Positions 51,246 to 59,943 of a stretch of 64,000 nucleotides of DNA are shown piece after piece (position 1 is the stretch's first letter; each line of letters opens with the position of its first letter). The notes beneath the pieces were generated by a model. It was not told where the DNA came from. It was given only the letters and a program-made list of their open reading frames with translations, and made no database searches. The position numbers and the translations under genes were made by a program. Origin of the DNA: Paucimonas lemoignei (lineage in GTDB: Bacteria; Pseudomonadota; Gammaproteobacteria; Burkholderiales; Burkholderiaceae_D); assembly GCF_004342585.1 (NCBI RefSeq), contig NZ_SLZQ01000014.1, forward strand, positions 29,768 to 93,767, given 5' to 3'.

Positions 51246-51983
51246 ATGAATACAAAGGCTGACAATTTGGACACCGGCACCAGCGCCGGCATGATATCCG
51301 CCAGTGAAAAAGCGCCCAAAGCGGACACCAAGCCGCCGCGCGGCAAGCGCCGCATCGAAAAGTCCGAACAGACCCGTGAGGCATTGCTGCAGGCCGCCGC
51401 CGACGTGGTGGGCGAAAAAGGTTTCGCCAATGCCTCGATCACGCTGATCACGCAAAAGGCGGGAGTAGGGCAAGGTACCTTCTATAACTATTTCGATTCA
51501 CGGCAGGAAATCCTCGATGAACTGATGCCTGCGGTCGGCCGCAACCTGCTTTCCTATGTCAAGAGCAATCTGGCCGGCGGTGACAGCTTTGCCGAGCTCG
51601 AAGAACAGCAATTCCGTGCATTCTTTTCATTCCTGCGCGTAGCGCCAAAATTTTCCCGTGTCCTGAGCGAGGCGTATCTTTTCACGCCGGAGGGCCACGA
51701 GGCGCACATGAAGAATGTATTCAATAATTACATGCGTTTCCTGCTGCGCTCACATGCCAACGGCGAGTTTCCCGCCTACGAGCCGCGCGAACTGGAAGTG
51801 ATCGCCCAGATCCTGATGGCGGCACGCGATTATCTCGCTCGCAATTACACCTACGAAGAAGGCGGTGCGCCAAAGCTGCCGGACTTTGCCGTGGAAACCT
51901 ATATGAAATTCGTCCGTTACGGACTGGAAGGCGTGCCGCCGCAGACACCTCAGGAAAAAGAAGACGGTAGTGACAAGACATGA
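51246..51983 (+). CDS. TetR/AcrR family transcriptional regulator
   Basis: A 245-residue regulator with a disordered basic N-terminus (about 40 residues, KAPKADTKPPRGKRR). The TetR DNA-binding domain follows: TREALLQAAADVVGEKGFANASITLITQKAGVGQGTFYNYFDSRQEILDEL, in outline, residues 41-91. The ligand-binding helical domain resembles TetR_C members associated with fatty acid or aromatic acyl-CoA metabolism. It lies in mid-cluster, 14 bases after the E2 gene, so it is co-transcribed with its probable targets. The 34-bp palindrome at 47074-47107 is the best candidate operator. Confidence 0.9.
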   Translation: MNTKADNLDTGTSAGMISASEKAPKADTKPPRGKRRIEKSEQTREALLQAAADVVGEKGFANASITLITQKAGVGQGTFYNYFDSRQEILDELMPAVGRNLLSYVKSNLAGGDSFAELEEQQFRAFFSFLRVAPKFSRVLSEAYLFTPEGHEAHMKNVFNNYMRFLLRSHANGEFPAYEPRELEVIAQILMAARDYLARNYTYEEGGAPKLPDFAVETYMKFVRYGLEGVPPQTPQEKEDGSDKT

Positions 51984-52043
51984 TGCAGGATTCGGCGGGC
52001 GATGTAGCCGCTTATAAGGCGTAATTCATAAAAGGAGACAAGG

Positions 52044-53270
52044 ATGTCAAAGACTAAAAAATTCAGCTTGAAGGCCATCACCCTGGCTACTACCGCAGCA
52101 TTCACCCTGGGCATATCCGCTCAGGCTTCGGCGCAGATATCCGATGACACGATCAAGATCGGCATGCTGACGGATATGTCCGGCGTGTATTCCGACATTT
52201 CAGGGCAGGGCGGCATCGAGGCGCTGAAAATGGCGATTGCCGACATGGGCGGCAGCATCAATGGCAAGAAGATCGAGCTGGTGTACGCCGACCACCTGCA
52301 CAAGGCTGACATCGCTTCCAGCAAGGCGCGCGAGTGGGCGGACCGCGACGGCGTCGACCTGCTCATGGCCGGCGCCAATTCGGCCGTCATGCTAGCCATG
52401 GGCAAGATCGCCAGTGAAAAGAAAAAAGTCTTCATGATTCCGGCTACCGGCACCGGCCGCATCACCAATGAAGATTGCAATCCCTACATGATTCACTACG
52501 GCTATGACACCGTGGCGGCGGCGCGCGGCACCAGCTCGGCGGTGGTCAACCAGGGTGGCAAGAGCTGGTATTACCTGACTGCCGACTATGTGTTTGGCCA
52601 CTCACTGGAAGGTGACTCTGCCAAGGTGGTCAAGGCCAATGGCGGCACGGTACTGGGTGCGGCGCGTCATCCGCTGAATGCGTCGGACTTCTCTTCCTTC
52701 CTGATGATGGCGCAGGCTTCCAAGGCCCAGGTGCTGGGTTTTGCCAATGCCAGCAATGATCTGGTCGCTTCCATCAAGGCCGCCAATGAATTTGGCGTGA
52801 ACCGTTCCATGAAGATGGCGGTATTGCTGATGTTCATCACCGACGTGCATGCGCTGGGCTTGCAGCAGACCCAAGGGTTGTATTCCACCGATAGCTGGTA
52901 CTGGGACCAGAGCCCGGAATCGCGTGCCTGGTCCAAGCGGTATTTCGCGGTGATGAAGCGCATGCCGACGGCGCTGCATGCCTCGACGTATTCGGCTGCC
53001 ATGACGTACCTGAAGGCGGTCAAGGCGCTGGGCACGGATGATGCCGACAAGGTCATGGCCTACCTGAAGAAGAATCCGGTCAATGACATGTACACCAGCA
53101 ATGCGAAGATCCGCGAAGATGGCCGCCTGATGAGTGATCTCAAGCTCATCCAGGTCAAGAAGCCGGAAGAATCGAAGGCACCGTGGGATTACTACAAGAT
53201 CGTGCAGAACATCAAGGCTGAAGATGCCTTCACCACCAAGGCCGAATCCAAGTGCTCCTTGCTGAAGTAA
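52044..53270 (+). CDS. ABC transporter substrate-binding protein, Liv/branched-chain type
   Basis: A periplasmic receptor of the Peripla_BP_6 (LivK-like) family, 408 residues. The Sec signal peptide is MSKTKKFSLKAITLATTAAF... with cleavage near ASAQ (about residue 29). The mature protein starts ISDDTIKIGMLTDMSGVYSDISGQGGIEALKMA and has the central GKSWYYLTADYVFGHSLEGDSAK block. Close relatives bind aromatic or amide compounds as well as amino acids, so the ligand is open. No permease or ATPase genes accompany it, which means it must feed a transporter encoded elsewhere. An AAAAGGAGACA ribosome binding site precedes the ATG. The position in the cluster suggests uptake of the pathway substrate. 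Confidence 0.92.
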   Translation: MSKTKKFSLKAITLATTAAFTLGISAQASAQISDDTIKIGMLTDMSGVYSDISGQGGIEALKMAIADMGGSINGKKIELVYADHLHKADIASSKAREWADRDGVDLLMAGANSAVMLAMGKIASEKKKVFMIPATGTGRITNEDCNPYMIHYGYDTVAAARGTSSAVVNQGGKSWYYLTADYVFGHSLEGDSAKVVKANGGTVLGAARHPLNASDFSSFLMMAQASKAQVLGFANASNDLVASIKAANEFGVNRSMKMAVLLMFITDVHALGLQQTQGLYSTDSWYWDQSPESRAWSKRYFAVMKRMPTALHASTYSAAMTYLKAVKALGTDDADKVMAYLKKNPVNDMYTSNAKIREDGRLMSDLKLIQVKKPEESKAPWDYYKIVQNIKAEDAFTTKAESKCSLLK

Positions 53271-53347
53271 GCTGACCCAAGACTGAATGTCCCGTCCTTC
53301 CGTCAGCGTACGGAAGGGTGGGCAGATTGCATATAACGGAGATAGAC

Positions 53348-54091
53348 ATGTCGGATTTGATGGGCATTGCCATGCATGCTCAGCGCGTTGCCATCGTCGG
53401 CGTCGGCGGTATCGGCGAACCTTGCGCGGAGATCTGTGCCCAGCTGGGTGCAAAGCTGATCCTGGCGGACCGGGTCGCGCCACAGGCAATCGCGGAAAGG
53501 ATAGCTGCGCAGCACGGCGCGCAGACGGAAATACATGCGCTGGACATCGGTTCGGTCGAAAGCGTCAATCGCTTTTGCGCTGACATCGGCGATATCGACG
53601 CGCTGATCGTGACAGCGGCGATCCTGCCTGAAGAGCGCGAGCTGGAACCGGGCAGCGATGAATGGGAAGCCAGTTTTCAGCGTGCTTTCGATATCAATCT
53701 GCGCGGGCCGATGCAGTTGGCGCAGATCATGATGCAAAAAATGATCGCAAAAAAAGCCGGTCGGATCGTTCTGCTTGGCTCGCTGGCCGGCCGCAGCGGC
53801 GGCCTGCTGTCAGGCGCTCAATATGCTTCCGGCAAGGGCGCGATACACACGCTGGTGCGCTGGCTGGCCCTGCGCGCAGCGTCGCACGGCGTGTGCGTCA
53901 ATGGACTGGCGCCCGGCGCGACGGCGACCCCGATGCTGACTAACGAAGTGGTCGATACCCGCAAGATCCCGGCAGGCCGCTTGGCGCAGCCAATCGAAAT
54001 CGCCCGCGTGGCGGCATTTCTTGCCAGTCCTGCGGCCAGTTACATGCACGGCGCAGTGGTCGACGTTAACGGCGGCGCCTGCTTCAGTTGA
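53348..54091 (+). CDS. SDR family oxidoreductase with atypical cofactor motif
   Basis: A 247-residue short-chain dehydrogenase. The cofactor loop reads VAIVGVGGIGEPCA, i.e. GxGxxG rather than the classical TGxxxGxG, one residue shorter; acidic Asp follows in LILADRV, which suggests NAD(H). The catalytic set is present: Ser in LLGSLAGRSGG, YxxxK in QYASGKGAIHTL, then NGLAPGATATPML and a C-terminal GAVVDVNGGACFS. ATG 53348 has GGAGA 6 bases upstream. It lies between the receptor and ligase genes of the cluster and probably handles a second redox step. Confidence 0.88.
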   Translation: MSDLMGIAMHAQRVAIVGVGGIGEPCAEICAQLGAKLILADRVAPQAIAERIAAQHGAQTEIHALDIGSVESVNRFCADIGDIDALIVTAAILPEERELEPGSDEWEASFQRAFDINLRGPMQLAQIMMQKMIAKKAGRIVLLGSLAGRSGGLLSGAQYASGKGAIHTLVRWLALRAASHGVCVNGLAPGATATPMLTNEVVDTRKIPAGRLAQPIEIARVAAFLASPAASYMHGAVVDVNGGACFS

Positions 54092-54118
54092 GGCGGTTTG
54101 TTTATCAGGATGCTTGAA

Positions 54119-55642
54119 ATGGAAGCACAACAATTAATCAGGATGGCCGGCGCAGGCCCGGTGTTAGGCGAACTGTTTAGCCTGCGCGCCATGGAGCGCG
54201 GCGAGCGCATCGCAATTCAGGACGAGCGGCGCGCGCTGAGCTATACGATGCTCAACGAGCGTGTCAACCGCCTGGCGAACGCCTTGCTCGTCAAAGGCAT
54301 CGCGCGCGGTGAGCGGGTGGCGATCATGTCGGAGAACCGCACCGAATACATCGAAGCGCAGCTGGCCTGCGCCAGGATCGGCGCCATCGCCGCTTGCCAG
54401 AACTGGCGCCAGTCGGATGCGGAGCTGAATCATTGCATCAATCTGGTCAGCCCGAAGCTGTTCATCCATTCGGAACGCCACGCCACCGCGATCAAGCGGC
54501 TCAACCTGGCAATTCCAAGCGCCATTGTGTTCGGCGAGGACTACGAGACATTGCTGGCGCAGAGCAGCAGCGCCGAACCGCAGGCGCAGGTGCATCCGGA
54601 AGATGGCTTGCTGATCCTGTATACCAGCGGTACCACCGGCTTTCCCAAGGGTGCGCTGATCAGCCATCGCGCCATGATCGCCCGCGCGGCGCTGAATTTT
54701 GCAGATTGGGGATTGACCTCGGACGAGGCCTATGTCGCCTGGTCGCCGCTGTTTCACCTGTCCGGCGCTGATCTGTCGCTGGGCTCGCTTCTTCAGGGCG
54801 GCAAGGTGCGCATCATCGACGGCTTCAAGCAGGATCAGGTCGGCGATGCCATCGCCACCGAAAAGATCAACTGGCTGGTCATGGTGCCGGGCATGATCGA
54901 GCGAACCATGGCCGAGGTCAGGGAGCGCAAAATCGTCCCGAAGGGCATCAAGCTGATCGGTTCGATGGCCGACTTGCTGCAGCCGCAGCTGATCGCCGAG
55001 TTGACCACGCTGCTGCAGGCGCCGTTCCTGAACAGCTTTGGCGCCACCGAAACCGGCATGGCGCCTGCCAGCAAGTCGGTGATCCCGATCGGCCATGTGC
55101 CGACCGGTTTCGACAAGGAACAGAGCTCGTTCTGCGAAGTCAGACTGGTCGATGACGACGACCGTGAAGTGGCGGTCGGCGAGGTCGGTGAAATGAGCCT
55201 GCGCAGCGCCACGCTGTTCAGCGGCTATTGGAATGCCGAGGAAACCAACTTGAAGGACTTCCGCAACGGCTGGTTCCACATGGGCGACATGTTCCGCCGC
55301 AATGCGGACGGCACCCTGGCTTTCGTCGACCGCAAAAAGTACATGATCAAGTCCGGCGGCGAAAACATTTACCCGGCCGAGATCGAGAAAGTCCTGCTGG
55401 CTTGCGAGCGTATCGCCGAAGTCGCCGTGGTCAAACAGCAGGATGCCAAATGGGGCGAGGTGCCCGCCGCATTCGTCGTGCGTCGCGACGAAACGATGAC
55501 CGAAGCCGATGTCATCGCGCTATGCCGCAATGCCATCGCGGGCTACAAGATTCCCAAGACCGTGCGGTTCGTGAATTCCTCGGATATCCCGCGCAGCGAG
55601 ACCGGCAAGGTCAAGCGCCACGAACTGGAAAAGATGCTTTGA
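54119..55642 (+). CDS. AMP-dependent acyl-CoA synthetase/ligase
   Basis: ANL-superfamily enzyme (507 residues) activating a carboxylic acid with ATP and CoA. The AMP-binding P-loop is LYTSGTTGFPKGALISH. The A4/A5 region is NSFGATETGMAPASK, and A7/A8 is WFHMGDMFRRNADGTLAFVDRKKYMIKSGGENIYPAEIE. The catalytic C-terminal lysine is in SETGKVKRHELEKML. It is similar to the fatty/aromatic acyl-CoA ligases. ATG 54119 is favoured by AGGA 8 bases upstream; ATG 54110 and TTG 54098 are alternatives. It lies 27 bases after the SDR gene and 19 bases before the MDR gene. Confidence 0.92.
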   Translation: MEAQQLIRMAGAGPVLGELFSLRAMERGERIAIQDERRALSYTMLNERVNRLANALLVKGIARGERVAIMSENRTEYIEAQLACARIGAIAACQNWRQSDAELNHCINLVSPKLFIHSERHATAIKRLNLAIPSAIVFGEDYETLLAQSSSAEPQAQVHPEDGLLILYTSGTTGFPKGALISHRAMIARAALNFADWGLTSDEAYVAWSPLFHLSGADLSLGSLLQGGKVRIIDGFKQDQVGDAIATEKINWLVMVPGMIERTMAEVRERKIVPKGIKLIGSMADLLQPQLIAELTTLLQAPFLNSFGATETGMAPASKSVIPIGHVPTGFDKEQSSFCEVRLVDDDDREVAVGEVGEMSLRSATLFSGYWNAEETNLKDFRNGWFHMGDMFRRNADGTLAFVDRKKYMIKSGGENIYPAEIEKVLLACERIAEVAVVKQQDAKWGEVPAAFVVRRDETMTEADVIALCRNAIAGYKIPKTVRFVNSSDIPRSETGKVKRHELEKML

Positions 55643-55661
55643 CAAGATAGGAGAAAATGCA

Positions 55662-56642
55662 ATGAAGGCAGCCTGGTATGAAAAGAATGGATCGGCGCGC
55701 GAGACGCTGATCGTCGGTGAACTGCCCACGCCGGAACCCGGCCCGGGCGAAGTGCGGGTGAAGATCAGCGTTTCCGGCGTTAATCCATCCGATGTGAAAT
55801 CGCGCCGCGGCCGCCCGCTCAACGCGCCACGCATTATTCCGCACAGCGATGCCGGGGGCGTTATCGATGCGGTCGGTCCGGGTGTTTCGGCTTCACGCAT
55901 CGGCGAACGGGTGTGGATCTGGAACGGCCAGTGGCAACGCCCGATGGGCACCGCCGCCGAATACATCGCACTCCCCGAAGCCCAGGCGGTGACACTACCG
56001 GACAATTGCGATTTTGCCGCCGCGGCCTGCCTGGGGATTCCTGCGCTGACAGCCTATGAGGCTGTGCGCCTGTTAGGCGACATCCAGGGAAAGACCATTT
56101 TGCTGATCGGCGCGGCATCTTCCGTGGCGCATTACGCGGCGCAATTCGCAGCGCTCAAAGGTGCCAAAATCATCGGTACCGTCAGCTCGGATGAGAAAGC
56201 GCGTCACGCCCTTGCCGCCGGCGTGAATGAAACGATCAATTACAAGACCGAGCCGGTGGCGCAACGGGTCAAGGAAATGACCGGCCAGCGCGGCGTCGAC
56301 GCCATTATCGACATGGACTTTTCCAGTACCGTCAATCTGGTGCGGGAGGGAGCGCTTATTCCGCATGGCAAGATCGTCTGCTACGGTTCGAATTCGATGG
56401 ATGACGTGCTCATTCCATTCCGCCCAATGCTGATGAATTCCATGCAGCTGCTGTTTTTCCTGGTCTACGATCTTACTGCGGAGCAGCGCCAGGAAGGCCT
56501 TGCCGAGATCGGCAAGCTGTTGGCTTCGGGTCGCCTGACCCATACGATCGGCGCACGCTATTCCCTGGACGACATCGCTGCGGCCCATGAAGCAGTGGAA
56601 GGCGGCAGGGTGATGGGGAACGTGGTCGTCGATATCGGCTAA
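55662..56642 (+). CDS. quinone oxidoreductase-like MDR family protein
   Basis: A 326-residue medium-chain dehydrogenase/reductase of the zinc-free zeta-crystallin branch. The GroES-like N-domain has MKAAWYEKNGSARETLIVGELPTPEPGPGEVRVKISVSGVNPSDVKSR in outline and lacks the structural four-Cys zinc loop. The NAD(P) domain has a modified Rossmann motif ILLIGAASSVAHYAAQFA where relatives have GAAGGVG. The C-terminal tract ASGRLTHTIGARYSLDDIAAAHEAVEGGRVMGNVVVDI is typical. A role as an NADPH-dependent enone or quinone reductase is inferred. It is the last gene of the 47-56.6 kb cluster. After it come 223 bases without a gene. Confidence 0.9.
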   Translation: MKAAWYEKNGSARETLIVGELPTPEPGPGEVRVKISVSGVNPSDVKSRRGRPLNAPRIIPHSDAGGVIDAVGPGVSASRIGERVWIWNGQWQRPMGTAAEYIALPEAQAVTLPDNCDFAAAACLGIPALTAYEAVRLLGDIQGKTILLIGAASSVAHYAAQFAALKGAKIIGTVSSDEKARHALAAGVNETINYKTEPVAQRVKEMTGQRGVDAIIDMDFSSTVNLVREGALIPHGKIVCYGSNSMDDVLIPFRPMLMNSMQLLFFLVYDLTAEQRQEGLAEIGKLLASGRLTHTIGARYSLDDIAAAHEAVEGGRVMGNVVVDIG

Positions 56643-56865
56643 TTCCCGGCCAGCTCGGCCCGGCGGTGATTGTCAGACGCGCCTTGGCGGTTCCCGGCTG
56701 CGCGTTCTCGACAATCGCCTGCGGGTCGCCCTGCAGGCTGTGATTGCCTACTATTGTCAACGTATTGTATTGGGATAGTCCGCCAGAAGATTCCGGACGT
56801 TGGCGGCGTCGTGAGATTGGTATCGGCTGCGCTGGCAGGCCAGGGCTGGCCTGGGCTTGGAAGGA

Positions 56866-57333
56866 TTATTTGATCAGTTCACGGACCCTGCCGTGCAGGC
56901 GCACTGGACTAGTGCCAATCCCGGCGCGATTGCTCTTGCGGGTCATCTGCTCCAGCGTCACGCTGTCGAGCACTTTCAGGTAGGCGGCGGTGGCGTCTCC
57001 CAGCACGCCCTTCAATGCACAGGATGCCGAGTAGGCGCATCCCTTATTGTTTTCATCAAAGCACTCGGCCATGTAGAAATCAGTCTCGGTCAGGCGCACC
57101 ACTTCACCGATATTGATATCCGCCGGCTCGCGTCCCAGCTTTAAACCGCCGTTGCGGCCTCGCACGGTTTCCACCAGCCCGAGCATGCCGAGCTGATGCA
57201 CCACTTTGGTCAGGTGGTTCTTGGCGATGCCGTGCAGGTCAGCGATGTGCTGGATCGTTACCAGCTCATCGCGATGCGTCGCCAGATACATCAGCGTGCG
57301 CAGGGCGTAGTCCGTGTAGGAAGTCAGTCTCAT
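56866..57333 (-). CDS. nsrR: Rrf2 family nitric-oxide-sensing repressor NsrR
   Basis: A 155-residue Fe-S repressor. The winged-helix domain starts MRLTSYTDYALRTLMYLATH, has TIQHIADLHGIAKNHLTKVVHQLGMLGLVETVRGRNGGLKLG in outline, and the cluster loop contains Cys91, Cys99 and Cys105 (C-x7-C-x5-C), with Asp8 as the usual fourth ligand position. NO destroys the cluster and releases DNA. It is divergent from the quinol NO reductase gene, and two matching operators lie between them (57469-57518), so it very likely controls norB-nnrS and perhaps itself. Confidence 0.94.
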   Translation of the reverse strand: MRLTSYTDYALRTLMYLATHRDELVTIQHIADLHGIAKNHLTKVVHQLGMLGLVETVRGRNGGLKLGREPADINIGEVVRLTETDFYMAECFDENNKGCAYSASCALKGVLGDATAAYLKVLDSVTLEQMTRKSNRAGIGTSPVRLHGRVRELIK

Positions 57334-57468
57334 TGCATTTTTCTTCAGAATTTCGATATCGATCTGATCATTTCATTGAGCAGACTGATGTTCGCCTGAC
57401 GGGCAGGCGCATTTAAACCGGCATTCATTCTATATGTTTATGCGTTGTTCTGGTCGAGTGTGGATTTA

Positions 57469-57491
57469 AAGATGCATTTAATTTGCATATT
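57469..57491. promoter_or_regulatory. NsrR-type operator 1
   Basis: AAGATGCATTT - A - ATTTGCATATT, an 11-1-11 inverted repeat. The left half equals the known enterobacterial NsrR half-site exactly and the right half matches it at 8 of 11. It overlaps the -35 TTGCAT (57483-57488) of the NO reductase promoter. Confidence 0.75.
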
Positions 57492-57511
57492 AAAAAACAT
57501 GCGGATAGAAT
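57483..57511 (+). promoter_or_regulatory. sigma-70 promoter of the NO reductase gene
   Basis: TTGCAT (57483-57488), 17-base spacer, TAGAAT (57506-57511). Both hexamers lie inside the two NsrR-type operators, which explains repression. The predicted start is about 60 bases before the ATG. Confidence 0.6.
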
Positions 57512-57518
57512 GCATCTT
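57496..57518. promoter_or_regulatory. NsrR-type operator 2
   Basis: AACATGCGGAT - A - GAATGCATCTT. Again 11-1-11; the right half is the inverted consensus half-site almost exactly, and the left half matches at 7 of 11. It overlaps the -10 TAGAAT. Its centre is 27 bases from that of operator 1. Confidence 0.65.
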
Positions 57519-57580
57519 AAAGGAAACATTTCATTCGCAGTTTTCACCTCGCAGTTCAACACAACTATAAAGGAACAGTC

Positions 57581-59857
57581 ATGCATGCCACACGCAAACT
57601 CTGGACCTGGCTTGCCATCATCTGCGTTCTGTCTTTCTCGGTATTGGGATGGATGGGCACCGAGATCTATCTGAAGGCGCCGCCAATTCCGCAACAGGTC
57701 GTCAGCACTGACGGTGATGTCTTATTTTCAGAAGGGCAGGTAGATCGCGGCCAGGCAGCATGGCGCGCGGCAGGCGGCCAGCAGGTCGGCTCCGTCTGGG
57801 GTCATGGCAGCTATCTGGCGCCGGATTGGTCGGCTGATTGGCTGCACCGCGAAGCGATCGCGCTGCGCGATATCTGGGCCAGGCGCGATTTCGGCAAATC
57901 CTACGCTGAACTGCCACTTGTCCAGCAAGCCAGCCTCGACGCCATGCTGAAAGAGGCAATGCGCCGTAATACCTATGATGCGCAAAACGGCAAGATCGTC
58001 CTTTCCGCCGAGCGCGCGCAGGCGGTCAAGGAAGTCGCCAAGCACTATACAGACCTGTTTGGCGAAGACATGTCGCTGAATGGGGTACGCGAGCAGTATG
58101 CAATGAAGTCCGGTTCGCTTGCCGATCCGGCCGATCGTGCGGCGTTGACCGCCTTCTTCTTCTGGTCATCCTGGTCTGCTGCGACCGACCGTCCGGGCGA
58201 ATCCGGCCTGAGCTACACCAGCAATTGGCCGCATGATCCGCTGGTCGGGAATACGCCGACTGCCGGTACCGGCATCTGGTCGATTGCCAGCGTGATCCTG
58301 ATGATCGGCGCCATTGCCGGCATGATCTTCTGGCACTCCAGGGCCAAGGAAGAGGATGACCCGGCGCCACCCAAGGCCGATCCGCTGCTGTCGCTGAAAG
58401 CCACGCCGTCGATGCAGGCAACCAGGAAGTATTTCTTCGTGGTGGTTGGCCTGATCCTCGCGCAAGTCGGCATGGGTGTCATTACCGCGCACTACGCGGT
58501 GGAAGGGCAGAGCTTCTTCGGCATCCCGCTCGCGCAAATCCTGCCGTTCTCGGTCAGCCGTACCATCCATACCCAGTTCGCCGTGCTGTGGATCGCTACC
58601 GCCTGGCTCGCCACCGGCCTGTATATCGCGCCGGCCATCTCCGGTCATGAGCCGAAATACCAGAAGCTGGGCGTGAACGTGCTGTTCTATGCGTTGCTGT
58701 TCATCGTCGTGGGTTCCACCGCCACAGGCTGGCTCGGCACGCTGCAAAGCCAGGGCGCCGACTACAGCTTCTGGATCGGCAACCAGGGTCTGGAATTCAC
58801 CAGCATGGGCCGCGTCTGGCAAATCCTGCTGTTCATCGGCTTGCTGTTCTGGGCAACACTACTGGGACGTGGCCTGTGGCCGGCATTGAAGAAACCATCG
58901 GAAGGCCGCGGCCTGATCGCGATGGTGTTCCTGGCTGCGGTGTGCATCGGCGGCTTCTATGCCACGTCGCTCACCTGGGGCAAGCACACTCACTACTCGA
59001 TGGTCGAATACTGGCGCTGGTGGCTGGTCCACCTGTGGGTGGAAGGCTTCTTCGAAGTATTCGCCACCGCGGTCATCGCCTTGCTATTCACCCGCCTGGG
59101 CCTGATCCGCACCGCATCTGCCAATAGCGCCATCGTGCTGGAAACCATCGTGTTCCTGTTCGGCGGCATCCTGGGTACGCTGCATCACCTGTACTTCACC
59201 GGCACCCCGACCATGGTGATCGCCATCGGCGCCATGTTCTCCGCGCTGGAAGTCGTGCCGCTGTCGCTGATCGGTATCGAGGCGTATCACAACTATCGCC
59301 GCATCCAGGCTGCACCATGGGTCTCCGCATACAAATGGCCGATCTTGTGCTTCATCGCCGTGGGCTTCTGGAACCTTGTCGGCGCCGGTCTGCTGGGCTT
59401 CTCGATCAACACGCCGATTGCCCTGTACTACATGCAAGGCATGAACATGACTGCCGCCCATGGCCACGCCGCTCTGTTTGGTGTGTACGGCATGCTCGGT
59501 ATCGGCCTGATGCTGTTCTGCCTGCGCGGCATGTGCGAGCGCGCCGTGTGGTCGGATCGCCTGCTCGCGCCGGCATTCTGGCTTCTTAACATCGGCCTGT
59601 CGATGATGGTATTCATGTCACTGGTGCCGGCCGGTATCTATCAAGCCTGGGCCAGCATCACCAGGGGCGTGTGGTTTGCCCGCTCGGCGGAAGTAGTCCA
59701 CTCGACTTTCATGGAAACCATGGTGTGGCTGCGCGTGCCGGGTGACATCGTGTTTGCCATTGGTATCGTGTTCCTGGCCCTGTTTTCCTGGCGCCTGGTC
59801 TTCAACAAGAAGGCCACGACCAAGGCTATTCCGGTAGCTAATCCGGGCAAGGTCTGA
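57581..59857 (+). CDS. norB: quinol-dependent nitric oxide reductase (qNOR)
   Basis: Reduces NO to N2O with electrons from quinol at the inner membrane. The 758-residue single-subunit form (also called norZ) is a NorC-like N-terminal part without CxxCH haem site (helix TWLAIICVLSFSVLGWMG, then a periplasmic domain to about 225), fused to the NorB core of 12 helices. Haem and FeB ligands are visible: His in RTIHTQFAVLWIATAWLATGLY, the GTLHHLYFTGTP pair, and HGHAALFGVYGMLGIGL; the glutamates typical of NOR lie in WVEGFFEVFATAVIALLF. It is repressed by NsrR through the sites upstream, and nnrS follows 86 bases later. Confidence 0.96.
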   Translation: MHATRKLWTWLAIICVLSFSVLGWMGTEIYLKAPPIPQQVVSTDGDVLFSEGQVDRGQAAWRAAGGQQVGSVWGHGSYLAPDWSADWLHREAIALRDIWARRDFGKSYAELPLVQQASLDAMLKEAMRRNTYDAQNGKIVLSAERAQAVKEVAKHYTDLFGEDMSLNGVREQYAMKSGSLADPADRAALTAFFFWSSWSAATDRPGESGLSYTSNWPHDPLVGNTPTAGTGIWSIASVILMIGAIAGMIFWHSRAKEEDDPAPPKADPLLSLKATPSMQATRKYFFVVVGLILAQVGMGVITAHYAVEGQSFFGIPLAQILPFSVSRTIHTQFAVLWIATAWLATGLYIAPAISGHEPKYQKLGVNVLFYALLFIVVGSTATGWLGTLQSQGADYSFWIGNQGLEFTSMGRVWQILLFIGLLFWATLLGRGLWPALKKPSEGRGLIAMVFLAAVCIGGFYATSLTWGKHTHYSMVEYWRWWLVHLWVEGFFEVFATAVIALLFTRLGLIRTASANSAIVLETIVFLFGGILGTLHHLYFTGTPTMVIAIGAMFSALEVVPLSLIGIEAYHNYRRIQAAPWVSAYKWPILCFIAVGFWNLVGAGLLGFSINTPIALYYMQGMNMTAAHGHAALFGVYGMLGIGLMLFCLRGMCERAVWSDRLLAPAFWLLNIGLSMMVFMSLVPAGIYQAWASITRGVWFARSAEVVHSTFMETMVWLRVPGDIVFAIGIVFLALFSWRLVFNKKATTKAIPVANPGKV

Positions 59858-59943
59858 TTTGAGATGACAGCCCAAGGGCAGCTGCGATGCTGCCCATTGA
59901 CATTAAATACTGTAACTGTAAGCAGGAAAACGAAGAGGCCGAC

